Origin: Bacteroidia bacterium
GTDB taxonomy: Bacteria > Bacteroidota > Bacteroidia > B-17B0 > Aurantibacillaceae
Reading direction: 5' to 3'
Length of the DNA: 64,000 nucleotides
Assembly (NCBI GenBank): GCA_021740825.1
Contig: JAIOZA010000011.1
Span: 17,335 to 81,334, forward strand
Shown: one piece after another, positions 18,912-27,347 of the stretch
How positions within the stretch are numbered: the stretch's first letter is position 1
Layout: the number at the start of each line of letters is the position of its first letter
Made by a program: the position numbers and the translations under genes
The notes under the pieces: generated by a model
Told to the model about the DNA's origin: nothing
Database searches by the model: none
The model's input: the letters and a program-made list of their open reading frames with translations, nothing else

Positions 18912-18932
18912 TTAGTGTATATTTTACAATAA
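18912..18932. promoter_or_regulatory. Operator candidate S2 (upstream of pfkA)
   Basis: TTAGTGTA-N5-TACAATAA with both arms identical to S1 and a different spacer. It sits 14 bp before the pfkA ATG in the 72-bp gap after the kinase gene. A TATATTTT at 18918-18925, one base off TAnnTTTG, lies inside it, so an internal regulated promoter is possible. Confidence 0.7.
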
Positions 18933-18946
18933 TTAATAAAAAAAAA

Positions 18947-19933
18947 ATGAAAGATGAAATTAAAAAAATAGCGTTATTAACTTCTGGAGGAGATGCTCCA
19001 GGCATGAATACCTGTATAAGAGCAGTTGTTAGAGCAGGAATCTATTACAATTTAGAAGTATATGGTATTAAAAGGGGTTATCAAGGTTTAATTGAAAATG
19101 ATATTCAATTAATGTCATCTCGTTCTGTCAGTAATATTATTCAAAGAGGAGGAACTATATTAAAATCAGCAAGAAGTAAAGACTTTATGCTACAAAGTGG
19201 TATGGATGCTGCATATCAAAATTTAAAAAATAAAGATATTGATGCTCTCATAGTAATAGGCGGCGATGGTACATTTACTGGTGCCAATATTTTTTCAAAC
19301 AAATTCGACATTCCAATCATAGGAATTCCTGGAACTATTGATAACGATTTAAACGGCACTGATGCAACAATAGGATTTGATACTGCTACAAATACTGCAT
19401 TAGACGCTATCGATAAAATTAGAGATACCGCCAATTCTCATAATAGATTATTCTTTATAGAAGTTATGGGAAGAGATTCGGGTTATATAGCAATTAAAAC
19501 AGGAATTAGTGGTGGTGCAGAAGCTATTTTAATTCCTGAAAAGAAAACAACCATCAACGAATTAATTGCAATTTTAGATAGAGGTTCTAAACAAAAAAAA
19601 TCATCAAGTTTAGTAGTTATAGCTGAGGGAGGAGAAAGTGGCGGTGTAATTGACTTAGCAAAGAAAGTAGAAGAGAGATTCAGCTATTACGATACAAGAG
19701 TTACAATTTTGGGGCATCTTCAAAGAGGAGGCACGCCAACTTGCACTGATAGAGTATTAGCTAGTTTACTGGGAGTAAGAGCCGTTGAAGGTTTAAAAGA
19801 AGGTAAATCGAATATGATGGTGGGCACCATTAATAAAAAAGTTGTATTTACTCCTTTCGAAAAAGCACTCAAAAAGAAAAAAACAATAGACCGCGAGTTA
19901 CTTAGAATATCAAAAATTTTATCAAACAATTAA
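18947..19933 (+). CDS. pfkA: ATP-dependent 6-phosphofructokinase
   Basis: A 328-residue enzyme converting fructose 6-phosphate to fructose 1,6-bisphosphate, the committed step of glycolysis. I choose the ATG at 18947 (MKDEIKKIALLTSGGDAPGMN); the open frame to 18887 begins with TTG and runs through operator S2. Motifs are TSGGDAPGMN (12-21), IGGDGTF (104-110) and the catalytic PGTIDND (D132, D134). Glycine at 108 (GGDG, not GGDD) indicates ATP rather than pyrophosphate as donor. The length is normal for the family. It is the second gene of the kinase operon but carries its own operator. Confidence 0.96.
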   Translation: MKDEIKKIALLTSGGDAPGMNTCIRAVVRAGIYYNLEVYGIKRGYQGLIENDIQLMSSRSVSNIIQRGGTILKSARSKDFMLQSGMDAAYQNLKNKDIDALIVIGGDGTFTGANIFSNKFDIPIIGIPGTIDNDLNGTDATIGFDTATNTALDAIDKIRDTANSHNRLFFIEVMGRDSGYIAIKTGISGGAEAILIPEKKTTINELIAILDRGSKQKKSSSLVVIAEGGESGGVIDLAKKVEERFSYYDTRVTILGHLQRGGTPTCTDRVLASLLGVRAVEGLKEGKSNMMVGTINKKVVFTPFEKALKKKKTIDRELLRISKILSNN

Positions 19934-19955
19934 AATCATCTAAACCTATAATAAA

Positions 19956-21602
19956 ATGGATAAATTAAATGAAAATCAGAATACAGGAATAGACTTAAGT
20001 AAGTTATTTCCAGAGGAAAGCGAAATTCCAAATGAATATAATTTTACAGAAACAATTGAACAAAAAGAATACTTGATTAACGGAAAAATAGAATCGTGGG
20101 ATACGTCTTTCCAAGATGTTTATTCACCGGTTTGCATAAAATCAAATGAAGGACTAAATCCAAAACGTTTAGGAAAATATCCTTTGCTTACCGAAAAAGA
20201 ATCGCTAGAAGCTTTAGATGCGGCTGTAAAATGTTATGACCACGGAAGAGGTGTTTGGCCAACAATGACAGTAAAAGACAGAATTACCTGCATGGAACTA
20301 TTTGTTTCGAGAATAAAGGTAAAAAGATCTGAAGTTGTAAAAATATTAATGTGGGAGATTGGAAAAAATTTAGAAGATTCGGAAAAAGAATTTGATAGAA
20401 CTATTGAATACATCAATGATACAATTGAAGAAGTAAAAAAATTAGACAGAGAATCATCTCGCTTTCAAATTCATCAAGGAATAATAGCTCAAATTAGAAG
20501 AGGTCCATTAGGTGTTGTGCTTTGTATGGGACCATTTAATTATCCTTTAAATGAAACGTTTTGTACGCTAATACCAGCGCTAATAATGGGAAATACGGTC
20601 ATTATCAAACCACCAAAAAAGGGTGTTTTATTATACCGCCCATTACTAGCGGCATTTAGAGATTGCTTTCCTAATGGAGTTGTAAATGTAGTTTACGGAG
20701 AAGGCGCCATTACATCAGGAACACTTATGAAATCAGGGAAAATTGATGTGCTTGCATTTATCGGATCTAGTGCGGTAGCTAACGAATTAAAAAAATTACA
20801 TCCCTACCCGCACAGACTTCGTTCCGTATTAGGATTAGAAAGTAAAAACCCTGCCATTATATTGCCTGATGCAGATTTAGAACTAACAGTAAAGGAATGT
20901 CTACTAGGTTCATTATCATTTAACGGACAAAGATGCACGGCGCTAAAAATGATTTTTGTTCATTCGAAAATAAAGGATGAATTTATAAAATTATTTTCAG
21001 CAGCAGTAGATCAAATTAAATATGGAATGCCTTGGGAAAAAGGAATTTTAAATACTCCACTTCCTGATATTTTGAAAGTGCAATACATGGAAGAATTAGT
21101 GAACGATGCCGTATCAAAAGGAGCAAAAGTAATTAATAAAAATGGCGCTCATTTGCAATCCACATTTTTCTTTCCAACGATTGTTTTTCCAGTAAACGAT
21201 AGTATGCGCATTTATCATGAGGAACAATTTGGACCTGTTATTCCCATTTTAGAATATGATAATATTGAAACACCTATAAATTATATGGTAAATTCTCCAT
21301 ACGGTCAGCAAGCAAGTATTTTTGGAACAAATTCTCAAACAATAGCAAAATTAATAGATCCACTGATTAACCAAGTATGCAGAATCAATATTAACAGTCA
21401 ATGTCAGAGAAGTCCGGATAACTATCCATTTTGTGGAAGAAAAAATTCGGCAGAAGGAACCTTATCTGTGTTTGACGCATTGAGAGTATTCTCGATTAGA
21501 ACTTTGGTAGCCGCTAAAAAAAATGAACTCAACGAGAAAATTCTTTCAAGTATTATTCACGATAGACAATCAAATTTTTTAAGAACAGATTATATATTTT
21601 AA
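19956..21602 (+). CDS. gapN: NADP-dependent non-phosphorylating glyceraldehyde-3-phosphate dehydrogenase (GapN-like)
   Basis: A 548-residue aldehyde dehydrogenase. The catalytic set is complete: N195 in GPFNYPLNE, general base E295 in LGLESKNPA, nucleophile C327 in NGQRCTAL. The C-terminal QCQRSPDNYPFCG resembles the GapN subfamily, which oxidises glyceraldehyde 3-phosphate straight to 3-phosphoglycerate, gives NADPH and skips one ATP. The position between pfkA (22 bp) and the sugar isomerase (31 bp) supports that role. The N-terminus is about 40 residues longer than in typical members. Another aldehyde substrate cannot be excluded. Confidence 0.82.
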   Translation: MDKLNENQNTGIDLSKLFPEESEIPNEYNFTETIEQKEYLINGKIESWDTSFQDVYSPVCIKSNEGLNPKRLGKYPLLTEKESLEALDAAVKCYDHGRGVWPTMTVKDRITCMELFVSRIKVKRSEVVKILMWEIGKNLEDSEKEFDRTIEYINDTIEEVKKLDRESSRFQIHQGIIAQIRRGPLGVVLCMGPFNYPLNETFCTLIPALIMGNTVIIKPPKKGVLLYRPLLAAFRDCFPNGVVNVVYGEGAITSGTLMKSGKIDVLAFIGSSAVANELKKLHPYPHRLRSVLGLESKNPAIILPDADLELTVKECLLGSLSFNGQRCTALKMIFVHSKIKDEFIKLFSAAVDQIKYGMPWEKGILNTPLPDILKVQYMEELVNDAVSKGAKVINKNGAHLQSTFFFPTIVFPVNDSMRIYHEEQFGPVIPILEYDNIETPINYMVNSPYGQQASIFGTNSQTIAKLIDPLINQVCRININSQCQRSPDNYPFCGRKNSAEGTLSVFDALRVFSIRTLVAAKKNELNEKILSSIIHDRQSNFLRTDYIF

Positions 21603-21633
21603 CAAACATTAAAAAAGAATTAAATAAAAAACC

Positions 21634-22623
21634 ATGAAATCATTAATCCAAAATTTTTCAAATCAATTATCAGAAGCCATAATTATAGGAGAGTCTGCTA
21701 AGCTTACCCAATCAGTTCACAAAATATCAAATATTTTAATTTGTGGAATGGGTGGATCAGGAATTAGCGGAAATATTTTAAACGAGTTAGTAAATACCGA
21801 AGTAAATGTTCCAATAAATATTTGCAAAGGATATTTTATACCAAATTACGTCTGCGAAAATACATTAGTAATCATTTCATCCTACTCAGGAAATACAGAA
21901 GAAACTATAAACTGTATTAATATGGTTATTCAAAAAAATGCTAAGGTAGTTTGTATTACATCAGGAGGTATCATTGAAAGAATAGCAATTGAAAATAATT
22001 TTGATTACATTCTTATACCAGGAAATATGCCACCTAGATCATGTTTAGGATATTCTCTGATTCAAATGTTTTACATTTTATATTTTCATAAAATTATTGA
22101 TGATAGCTTTAAAAATGATTTTAAAAATTCTATAAATTTATTAGAACATGAAAACTCAAGTATTAAAGCCGATGCTGAAGAACTCGCTAAATTACTATTT
22201 AAAAAAACACCAATTATTTACACAACTACAAATAACGAAGCTTTAGCAATAAGATTTAGACAACAATTAAATGAAAATTCAAAAGTACTTTGTTGGCATA
22301 ATACTATACCAGAAATGAATCATAATGAACTTGTAGGATGGACTTCTAAAAACGAATCTATAGCAGTATTAATTCTATTAGATGAAACAGATTATAAAAG
22401 AAATAAAATTAGGGCTGGTTTAAATTTAGAAGTTATAAAAAAATACGCTTCAAGCGTAAACGTCATTTATTCTAAAGGAGAAACAGCCATAGAAAAAGCA
22501 ATTTACTTTATTACTTTATGTGATTGGATTTCAATATTTTTAGCAGAAATGCGCGAAATTGACCCTGTTGAAGTTGATGTTATTAATGAACTTAAAAATT
22601 CCTTAGCTAACCTAATTGACTAA
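21634..22623 (+). CDS. Bifunctional phosphoglucose/phosphomannose isomerase
   Basis: A 329-residue protein with two SIS sugar-isomerase domains. Motifs are ICGMGGSGISG (about 33-43), ISSYSGNTEET (about 75-85), PRSCLGYSL and the catalytic region NTIPEMNHNELVGW (about 228-241), matching the short archaeal/Bacteroidota bifunctional PGI/PMI family. It interconverts glucose 6-phosphate or mannose 6-phosphate with fructose 6-phosphate. It closes the kinase-pfkA-gapN operon and supplies the missing step between kinase and PfkA. It ends 21 bp from the convergent transporter gene. Confidence 0.9.
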   Translation: MKSLIQNFSNQLSEAIIIGESAKLTQSVHKISNILICGMGGSGISGNILNELVNTEVNVPINICKGYFIPNYVCENTLVIISSYSGNTEETINCINMVIQKNAKVVCITSGGIIERIAIENNFDYILIPGNMPPRSCLGYSLIQMFYILYFHKIIDDSFKNDFKNSINLLEHENSSIKADAEELAKLLFKKTPIIYTTTNNEALAIRFRQQLNENSKVLCWHNTIPEMNHNELVGWTSKNESIAVLILLDETDYKRNKIRAGLNLEVIKKYASSVNVIYSKGETAIEKAIYFITLCDWISIFLAEMREIDPVEVDVINELKNSLANLID

Positions 22624-22644
22624 TTAAATATCACATACAAAAAA

Positions 22645-24090
22645 CTAATGTGCCATTGTGGAATTATCTGCAATGGCAATATTTTGTGATTTTAAAATAA
22701 CTTTAACTTTTAATGCATAAAAAGCAAGGTATGCAAAACAACACACTCCAACCAAGTAACTCCATTGAATTCCAAGGAAATTATTTGCCGCTAAGTATCC
22801 TTGCAGCAAACTAATAAAGCCACCTCCCATAATCATCATTATTAAAAAACTAGAACCTTGGTTTGTAAATTTTCCTAATCCAGAAATTGCCAAAGTAAAT
22901 ATGCATGGCCATAAAGTGCTACAAAATAAACCTACACTAATAAAAGCAAAAACACTTACCATTCCGGAAGAAATCATACCAATAAACAACGCTATAATTC
23001 CAAAAACTGAATATATTAATAATTGAGTTGCAGGGTTTCCTTTACTCATTATATCACCAACTACTAAAACTAATATTATTACTGAATAAATATAAAAAGG
23101 AGTAACATCATTATTTGCAAAAATATTAATTAATAGAAAAACTAAAAAAGCTATGTATGGCATAAAAAACTGTAATATTTTTTTTGTTCCCATTTTCAAG
23201 TTAAATGCTCCAACAGAAGCAGTCCACCTTCCAATCATTAAACTAGCCCAAAACAAAGACACAAATGGCGCTATTTTATTAGTTTCAATATTTAAATGTT
23301 GCTTCATAAATTCAGGTAAATTACTAGCAGTGGATACTTCAACACCCACGTATAAAAAAATAGCAATCATTCCTAAAACTAATTGTGGGTAATCTAACGC
23401 ACTTTTTTTAGTTATGTCTTTTTGGGTTCCTTTATCTATTTCATCCGTAACTGTTTCAATTTTATTAGGAATAGAAGAAAATTTAAAAATAACCGCCACA
23501 ACTAAAAACGCAAAACCTAAAATCATATAAGGTATCTTTATGCTTTCGATATTTGATCCATTTTCATTTTTACTTAATGAACCAAAAATGGCAAAACTAA
23601 TTAGAATAGGTCCGATAGTAGTTCCTAAATTATTTATTCCTCCTGCTAAACTTAATCTCTGAGAACCTTTTGAAGGGGCTCCCATGACAATAGCCAATGG
23701 ATTTGCAGCTGTTTGTTGCAATGAAAAACCTAATCCAACAATAAATAATCCTGAAATCATTAATGGAAAAGATGCCATCTCTGCAGCCGGATAAAATAAT
23801 AAAGTACCAAGTGCAGAAATTAACAACCCTACTACAATTCCATTTTTGTAGCCAACTTTATTTAATATATCTCCACCAGAAAACTTTGAAATTAAAAAAT
23901 AAATAATTGATCCAACGGTATAAGCAACATAAAATGCAAAAGAAATTAATTGAGATTGCCATTGGTCAAGATGTAAATTTTCCTTAAAAACAGGTATTAA
24001 AATATCATTGCTTGCTGCTACAAATCCCCAAAAGAAAAAAACCGAGATTAATACTATTAACGAAGAATTACTTTTTTTTACTGTTGTCAT
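22645..24090 (-). CDS. FucP-type MFS sugar:H+ symporter (glucose/galactose family)
   Basis: A 481-residue inner-membrane protein with about 12 hydrophobic helices. FFFWGFVAASNDILIPVF in helix 1, GLGFSLQQTAANPLA and GGINNLGTTIGP are features of the FucP/GlcP sugar symporter family that imports glucose, galactose or fucose with protons. The long central loop (about 200-225) is usual. It is convergent with the glycolytic operon and has an operator-like repeat 34 bp upstream of its ATG, so it is probably the importer for the sugar released by the cluster. Confidence 0.88.
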   Translation of the reverse strand: MTTVKKSNSSLIVLISVFFFWGFVAASNDILIPVFKENLHLDQWQSQLISFAFYVAYTVGSIIYFLISKFSGGDILNKVGYKNGIVVGLLISALGTLLFYPAAEMASFPLMISGLFIVGLGFSLQQTAANPLAIVMGAPSKGSQRLSLAGGINNLGTTIGPILISFAIFGSLSKNENGSNIESIKIPYMILGFAFLVVAVIFKFSSIPNKIETVTDEIDKGTQKDITKKSALDYPQLVLGMIAIFLYVGVEVSTASNLPEFMKQHLNIETNKIAPFVSLFWASLMIGRWTASVGAFNLKMGTKKILQFFMPYIAFLVFLLINIFANNDVTPFYIYSVIILVLVVGDIMSKGNPATQLLIYSVFGIIALFIGMISSGMVSVFAFISVGLFCSTLWPCIFTLAISGLGKFTNQGSSFLIMMIMGGGFISLLQGYLAANNFLGIQWSYLVGVCCFAYLAFYALKVKVILKSQNIAIADNSTMAH

Positions 24091-24123
24091 TACTATTATT
24101 TAAAGAATTTAAAATTTTAAAAG

Positions 24124-24144
24124 TAAGTGTTTTTTTTACAATAA
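24124..24144. promoter_or_regulatory. Operator candidate S3 (sugar transporter promoter)
   Basis: TAAGTGTT-N5-TACAATAA, fitting the shared consensus at 15 of 16 arm positions, is 34 bp upstream of the transporter ATG at 24090. No perfect TAnnTTTG is visible between it and the gene. Confidence 0.6.
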
Positions 24145-24303
24145 CAAATCTGTCTTATATTATTTTTTTTAAATAGCTATTTTCACATTAATTTGTTAAA
24201 ACCTGCTTAGAACTTGAATCAAGAAGAACTTTGGAATAAAACAATGAGAATAAAATTCAGAAATAATGCAGTTTTTATCCAATTTTAAAAAATATTTTCT
24301 TAC

Positions 24304-24324
24304 TTATTGTATTTTAAACAATAA
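24304..24324. promoter_or_regulatory. Operator candidate S4 (T9SS CBM-like gene promoter)
   Basis: TTATTGTA-N5-AACAATAA, 7 of 8 arm pairs matching. It contains the -33 TTG of the promoter at 24307-24337, so a bound protein would block RNA polymerase. Confidence 0.65.
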
Positions 24325-24337
24325 TTTAATAAATTTG
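24307..24337 (+). promoter_or_regulatory. Promoter of the T9SS CBM-like protein gene
   Basis: TTG (24307-24309), 20 nt, then TAAATTTG (24330-24337) is one of the best full matches in the window to the Bacteroidota consensus. The ATG at 24379 follows 41 nt later. Confidence 0.6.
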
Positions 24338-24378
24338 TTTTACAAACTAAATTATTACTAAACTTAAAAAAATCTAAC

Positions 24379-25719
24379 ATGGACAAAAAAAATTTACTTA
24401 CAAAAGGAGTAATTATGAGTATCATAGTGTTCTCACTAATTACTCTTAATTTAAATGCTCAAAACAATCAAGCTAAAGAAAATAACCTAATTGATTTAGT
24501 TATTAACGTTGATGTATGTACTACAACTGCGGACACAGTTAGAATTACTGGTCCATTTTGGAATTGGAATCCAAATGGTGGACCTCTTGGAACAAATAAT
24601 GGTAACGGTTCATGGTCTTTTACATTATCTCCTGCTCCAAGTGCAGATATGGAATATTTAGTTATAGTTGATGGCGTTCAAGAAAACTTAATTGCTGATA
24701 TGCAAAACGGTGGGACATGCGCCCCAGTTACAGATTATGCTAATTACGCTAATAGAAAATGGGTTGTGGGTTCAGGAGATATAAATATCATTTATGATCG
24801 CTGCGTTCCATGTTCTAATTTGGTTATTAATGTTGATGTATGTACTACAACAGCTGACACAGTAAGAATAACAGGACCATTTTGGGGATGGAATCCAAAT
24901 GGTGGGCCACTAGGAACAAATAACGGTAACGGAACATGGTCTTTTACCTTATCCCCTGCTCCAACTGCTGATATGGAATATTTAGTTATAGTTGATGGAG
25001 TTCAAGAAAACTTAATTTCCGATATGCAAAACGGAGGAACCTGTGCACCAGTAACAGATTATTTTAGTTATGCAAACAGAAAGTGGGTTGTAGGTTCAGG
25101 GGATGTATTTATTTCTTATGATCGTTGTGTTCCATGTTCTTATCCAAACATAGTTATTACAACTTGTGCGCCAGGTGCTACATCTGTAAAATTAACCGGA
25201 CCTAATTGGCAGTGGAATCCTAATTTCGGGCCTTCAGCTGTAAACAATGGTAATGGAACTTGGACTTTTTCAATTTCTCCTGCGCCAAATGATACATTAG
25301 AATACAAATTAATTAAGGATGGAATTTTTGAAGATTTAATTCCAGCGATGCTTAGTGGCGGAACTTGTGCGCCAGTTACTGATTATGCAAATTACGCAAA
25401 TCGCAGATGGTTAATTGCAGATGGTGCTATTTCAAACACCTTCGGTAGTTGCGCTACTTGCAGTGTTACGGGTATTAATGAAAATATAAATGGCTCTCTT
25501 CAAATTTTCCCTAATCCAACCAATTCTAATGTAAAAATAAGATATTCTAATAAATCATTTAAAACTAAGTTATTAAATATTTTAGGAGAGGTAATAATTG
25601 AAAGTAGTTCGGATAATTTTGAGGACGAGTTAAATTTAAGCAACTTTGCAAGCGGTATTTATAACTTAACGATTACTTCAAATAATGAAACAAAATCAAT
25701 CAAATTAATTAAAGAGTAA
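24379..25719 (+). CDS. Secreted T9SS protein with three carbohydrate-binding-like modules
   Basis: The 446-residue product starts with a signal peptide (ends NLNAQ). Three modules of about 108 residues follow (about 40-147, 148-255, 256-363), then a T9SS type A sorting domain (about 372-446, IFPNPTNSNVKIRYSN, LASGIYNL-like end). Modules 1 and 2 differ at only about ten residues; module 3 is more diverged. Each has VRITGPFW-WNPNGGP, DMEYLVIVDG, GGTCAPVTDY and a CVPC-type end, an E-set-like fold resembling modules attached to laminarin-degrading enzymes. No catalytic domain is present. It probably binds polysaccharide on the cell surface. Operator S4 covers its promoter. Confidence 0.8.
   Translation: MDKKNLLTKGVIMSIIVFSLITLNLNAQNNQAKENNLIDLVINVDVCTTTADTVRITGPFWNWNPNGGPLGTNNGNGSWSFTLSPAPSADMEYLVIVDGVQENLIADMQNGGTCAPVTDYANYANRKWVVGSGDINIIYDRCVPCSNLVINVDVCTTTADTVRITGPFWGWNPNGGPLGTNNGNGTWSFTLSPAPTADMEYLVIVDGVQENLISDMQNGGTCAPVTDYFSYANRKWVVGSGDVFISYDRCVPCSYPNIVITTCAPGATSVKLTGPNWQWNPNFGPSAVNNGNGTWTFSISPAPNDTLEYKLIKDGIFEDLIPAMLSGGTCAPVTDYANYANRRWLIADGAISNTFGSCATCSVTGINENINGSLQIFPNPTNSNVKIRYSNKSFKTKLLNILGEVIIESSSDNFEDELNLSNFASGIYNLTITSNNETKSIKLIKE
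24496..25467 (+). repeat. Three in-frame 324-bp module repeats
   Basis: Units at about 24496-24819, 24820-25143 and 25144-25467 encode the three modules. The first two are nearly identical in protein but differ at many third codon positions, so the duplication is not very recent or is held by selection. Confidence 0.8.
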
Positions 25720-25747
25720 TTTGATTATTTAATTAAGTTTTTAAAAT

Positions 25748-25783
25748 AAAAAATCCCGACAATTTATTTTGTCGGGATTTTTT
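25748..25783. terminator. Bidirectional intrinsic terminator
   Basis: A perfect 13-bp stem (arms 25748-25760 and 25771-25783, core TCCCGAC/GTCGGGA) with a 10-nt loop and A/T tracts on both sides. It lies between the convergent T9SS gene and pirin gene. Confidence 0.9.
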
Positions 25784-25828
25784 ATTCATTTTTTCTACAA
25801 TTAAATATATTTCATGAAAAGTTGACTA

Positions 25829-26974
25829 TTAAGAACTCTTTATTTCCAGTTTACCATCAGCATACTTTGCAAAGCGCGTTTTTTCTCTTTCATGCACTTG
25901 ATCATACTTTGGCCAAGGCCAGCCACCAAATTGAGTTTTGTGATAATCTTCAAAGGCGCTGTTAATTTCCTGTTTGGTATTCATTACAAAGGGTCCATAT
26001 TGCATTACTGGCTCACCAATAGGTTTTCCTTGAAGCATTAAAATACTTGTTTCTTCCGCCGCTTTTATTTCAACTTCTAAATCTGCTTTTAATTCAATAG
26101 CATTATAATTTTTAATAATAGTGCCAGCAACTATAATTTCAGTTCCTTCATAAAAATAAATTGTTCTATTAGTTCCTAAAGATGCTTTTGGTAAAATAAA
26201 CGTTGCTCCGGCTTCCATTTTAATATTCCACACAGCCACATCATTTACCGAATCTGCTGCCCAAGAATTAGGCGGTGGGGTTGGAGCTTCGGCATTTTCT
26301 AACTTACCTGCTATAACTTCTACAGTTGTTTTTTTATTGGATGAATCTATATGAACCTGGTTTGGAATTGATTCTCTCCAAAACATTTTAAAATGAGGTT
26401 CAACCATTTTATTTCGCTTTGGTAAATTCAACCAAATCTGAAATAATTCCATTGTATTTTCTTTATCAGCATGAACTAATGGAAACATTTCTGAATGCTG
26501 TACTCCTTTGCCCGCCGTCATCCATTGTACATCGCCATTGCCATAACGTCCGGCAGCACCCATTGAATCGGCATGATCTACAATACCTTTTCTTACTACC
26601 GTAATTGTTTCAAAACCACGGTGTGGGTGACCGGGAAAACCGGGAACTGATTTTCCATGATACATTCTAAAACCATCTTTTATTATAAAATCATCACCCA
26701 TGTGACGACCATTTAAATATTTTTCATCAGGCCCCATTTGCTCATTTCCATTAGGAAAAGCATCTTCGTGGTGTACACAAAATAAAAACGGATCTGAAGT
26801 TTCCCATTGAAAACCTAAAGGCTTGGTATTTAAGATTGGATTCATAGTATGTTCTTCTGATTTAAATGCTTTTTTAAATGATTCTGAAAACGACAAAGTA
26901 GGCGCTGCCATCGCTGTGGCAAAGGCAAACAACGAACGACTTAAAAAGTTTCTTCGAGGTATTTCGTTACTCAT
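25829..26974 (-). CDS. Pirin family protein with Tat-like leader
   Basis: A 381-residue bicupin. The leader has RRNFLSRS followed by a hydrophobic stretch (residues 6-30), resembling a twin-arginine signal, which is unusual since most pirins are cytoplasmic. The metal-binding N-terminal cupin shows PGHPHRGFE and GKGVQHSEMF, which supply the His/His/His/Glu iron ligands of pirins. The C-terminal pirin domain follows (GEPVMQYGPFVMNT). Characterised relatives have quercetinase-like or redox-sensing roles; no specific substrate can be inferred. It is convergent with the T9SS gene across the shared terminator. Confidence 0.86.
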   Translation of the reverse strand: MSNEIPRRNFLSRSLFAFATAMAAPTLSFSESFKKAFKSEEHTMNPILNTKPLGFQWETSDPFLFCVHHEDAFPNGNEQMGPDEKYLNGRHMGDDFIIKDGFRMYHGKSVPGFPGHPHRGFETITVVRKGIVDHADSMGAAGRYGNGDVQWMTAGKGVQHSEMFPLVHADKENTMELFQIWLNLPKRNKMVEPHFKMFWRESIPNQVHIDSSNKKTTVEVIAGKLENAEAPTPPPNSWAADSVNDVAVWNIKMEAGATFILPKASLGTNRTIYFYEGTEIIVAGTIIKNYNAIELKADLEVEIKAAEETSILMLQGKPIGEPVMQYGPFVMNTKQEINSAFEDYHKTQFGGWPWPKYDQVHEREKTRFAKYADGKLEIKSS

Positions 26975-27037
26975 GGCTTATTAATTGTATTATAAAACAG
27001 ATTAAATGTTTTTTAGTTTATCAAATTTAAGCAAAGA

Positions 27038-27280
27038 AATAGTAAATCACAATACAATGCCATACTGAAGTTGTTGCATTATCTATTCGGTATTTAATTT
27101 TACTTCAATGAGACCATGAATCGAATTCAGGGTGACTAAACCTCGGGCCTTTAATTTTTTCAATTTTAATAAAAGAATAGTATATCAAATAATGTCATGC
27201 TGAACTTGTTTCAGCATCTATCCAGTGTTTAATTTTATTTCATAAATACTCATATATTTTTAATCAGTGTGACTATACCT
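27038..27280. repeat. Two degenerate tandem copies of an intergenic repeat
   Basis: Copy 1 (about 27038-27142) and copy 2 (about 27176-27280) share the order ATAGTAxATCA, AATGxCATxCTGAAxTTG, the TATxxxGTxTTTAATTTTA block and a GGTGACTA/TGTGACTA end. Copy 2 has a perfect hairpin (ATGCTGAA 27197-27204, TTCAGCAT 27210-27217). The whole 373-bp gap 26975-27347 has no credible gene. The GTCATGCTGAACTTG core is of a type widespread in Bacteroidota intergenic regions. Confidence 0.65.
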
Positions 27281-27347
27281 AAGACGTCATATTTTTAGTT
27301 GATTTATTAAAAAAGCTACCTTTTTATGATAGCTTACTTTATTTTAA

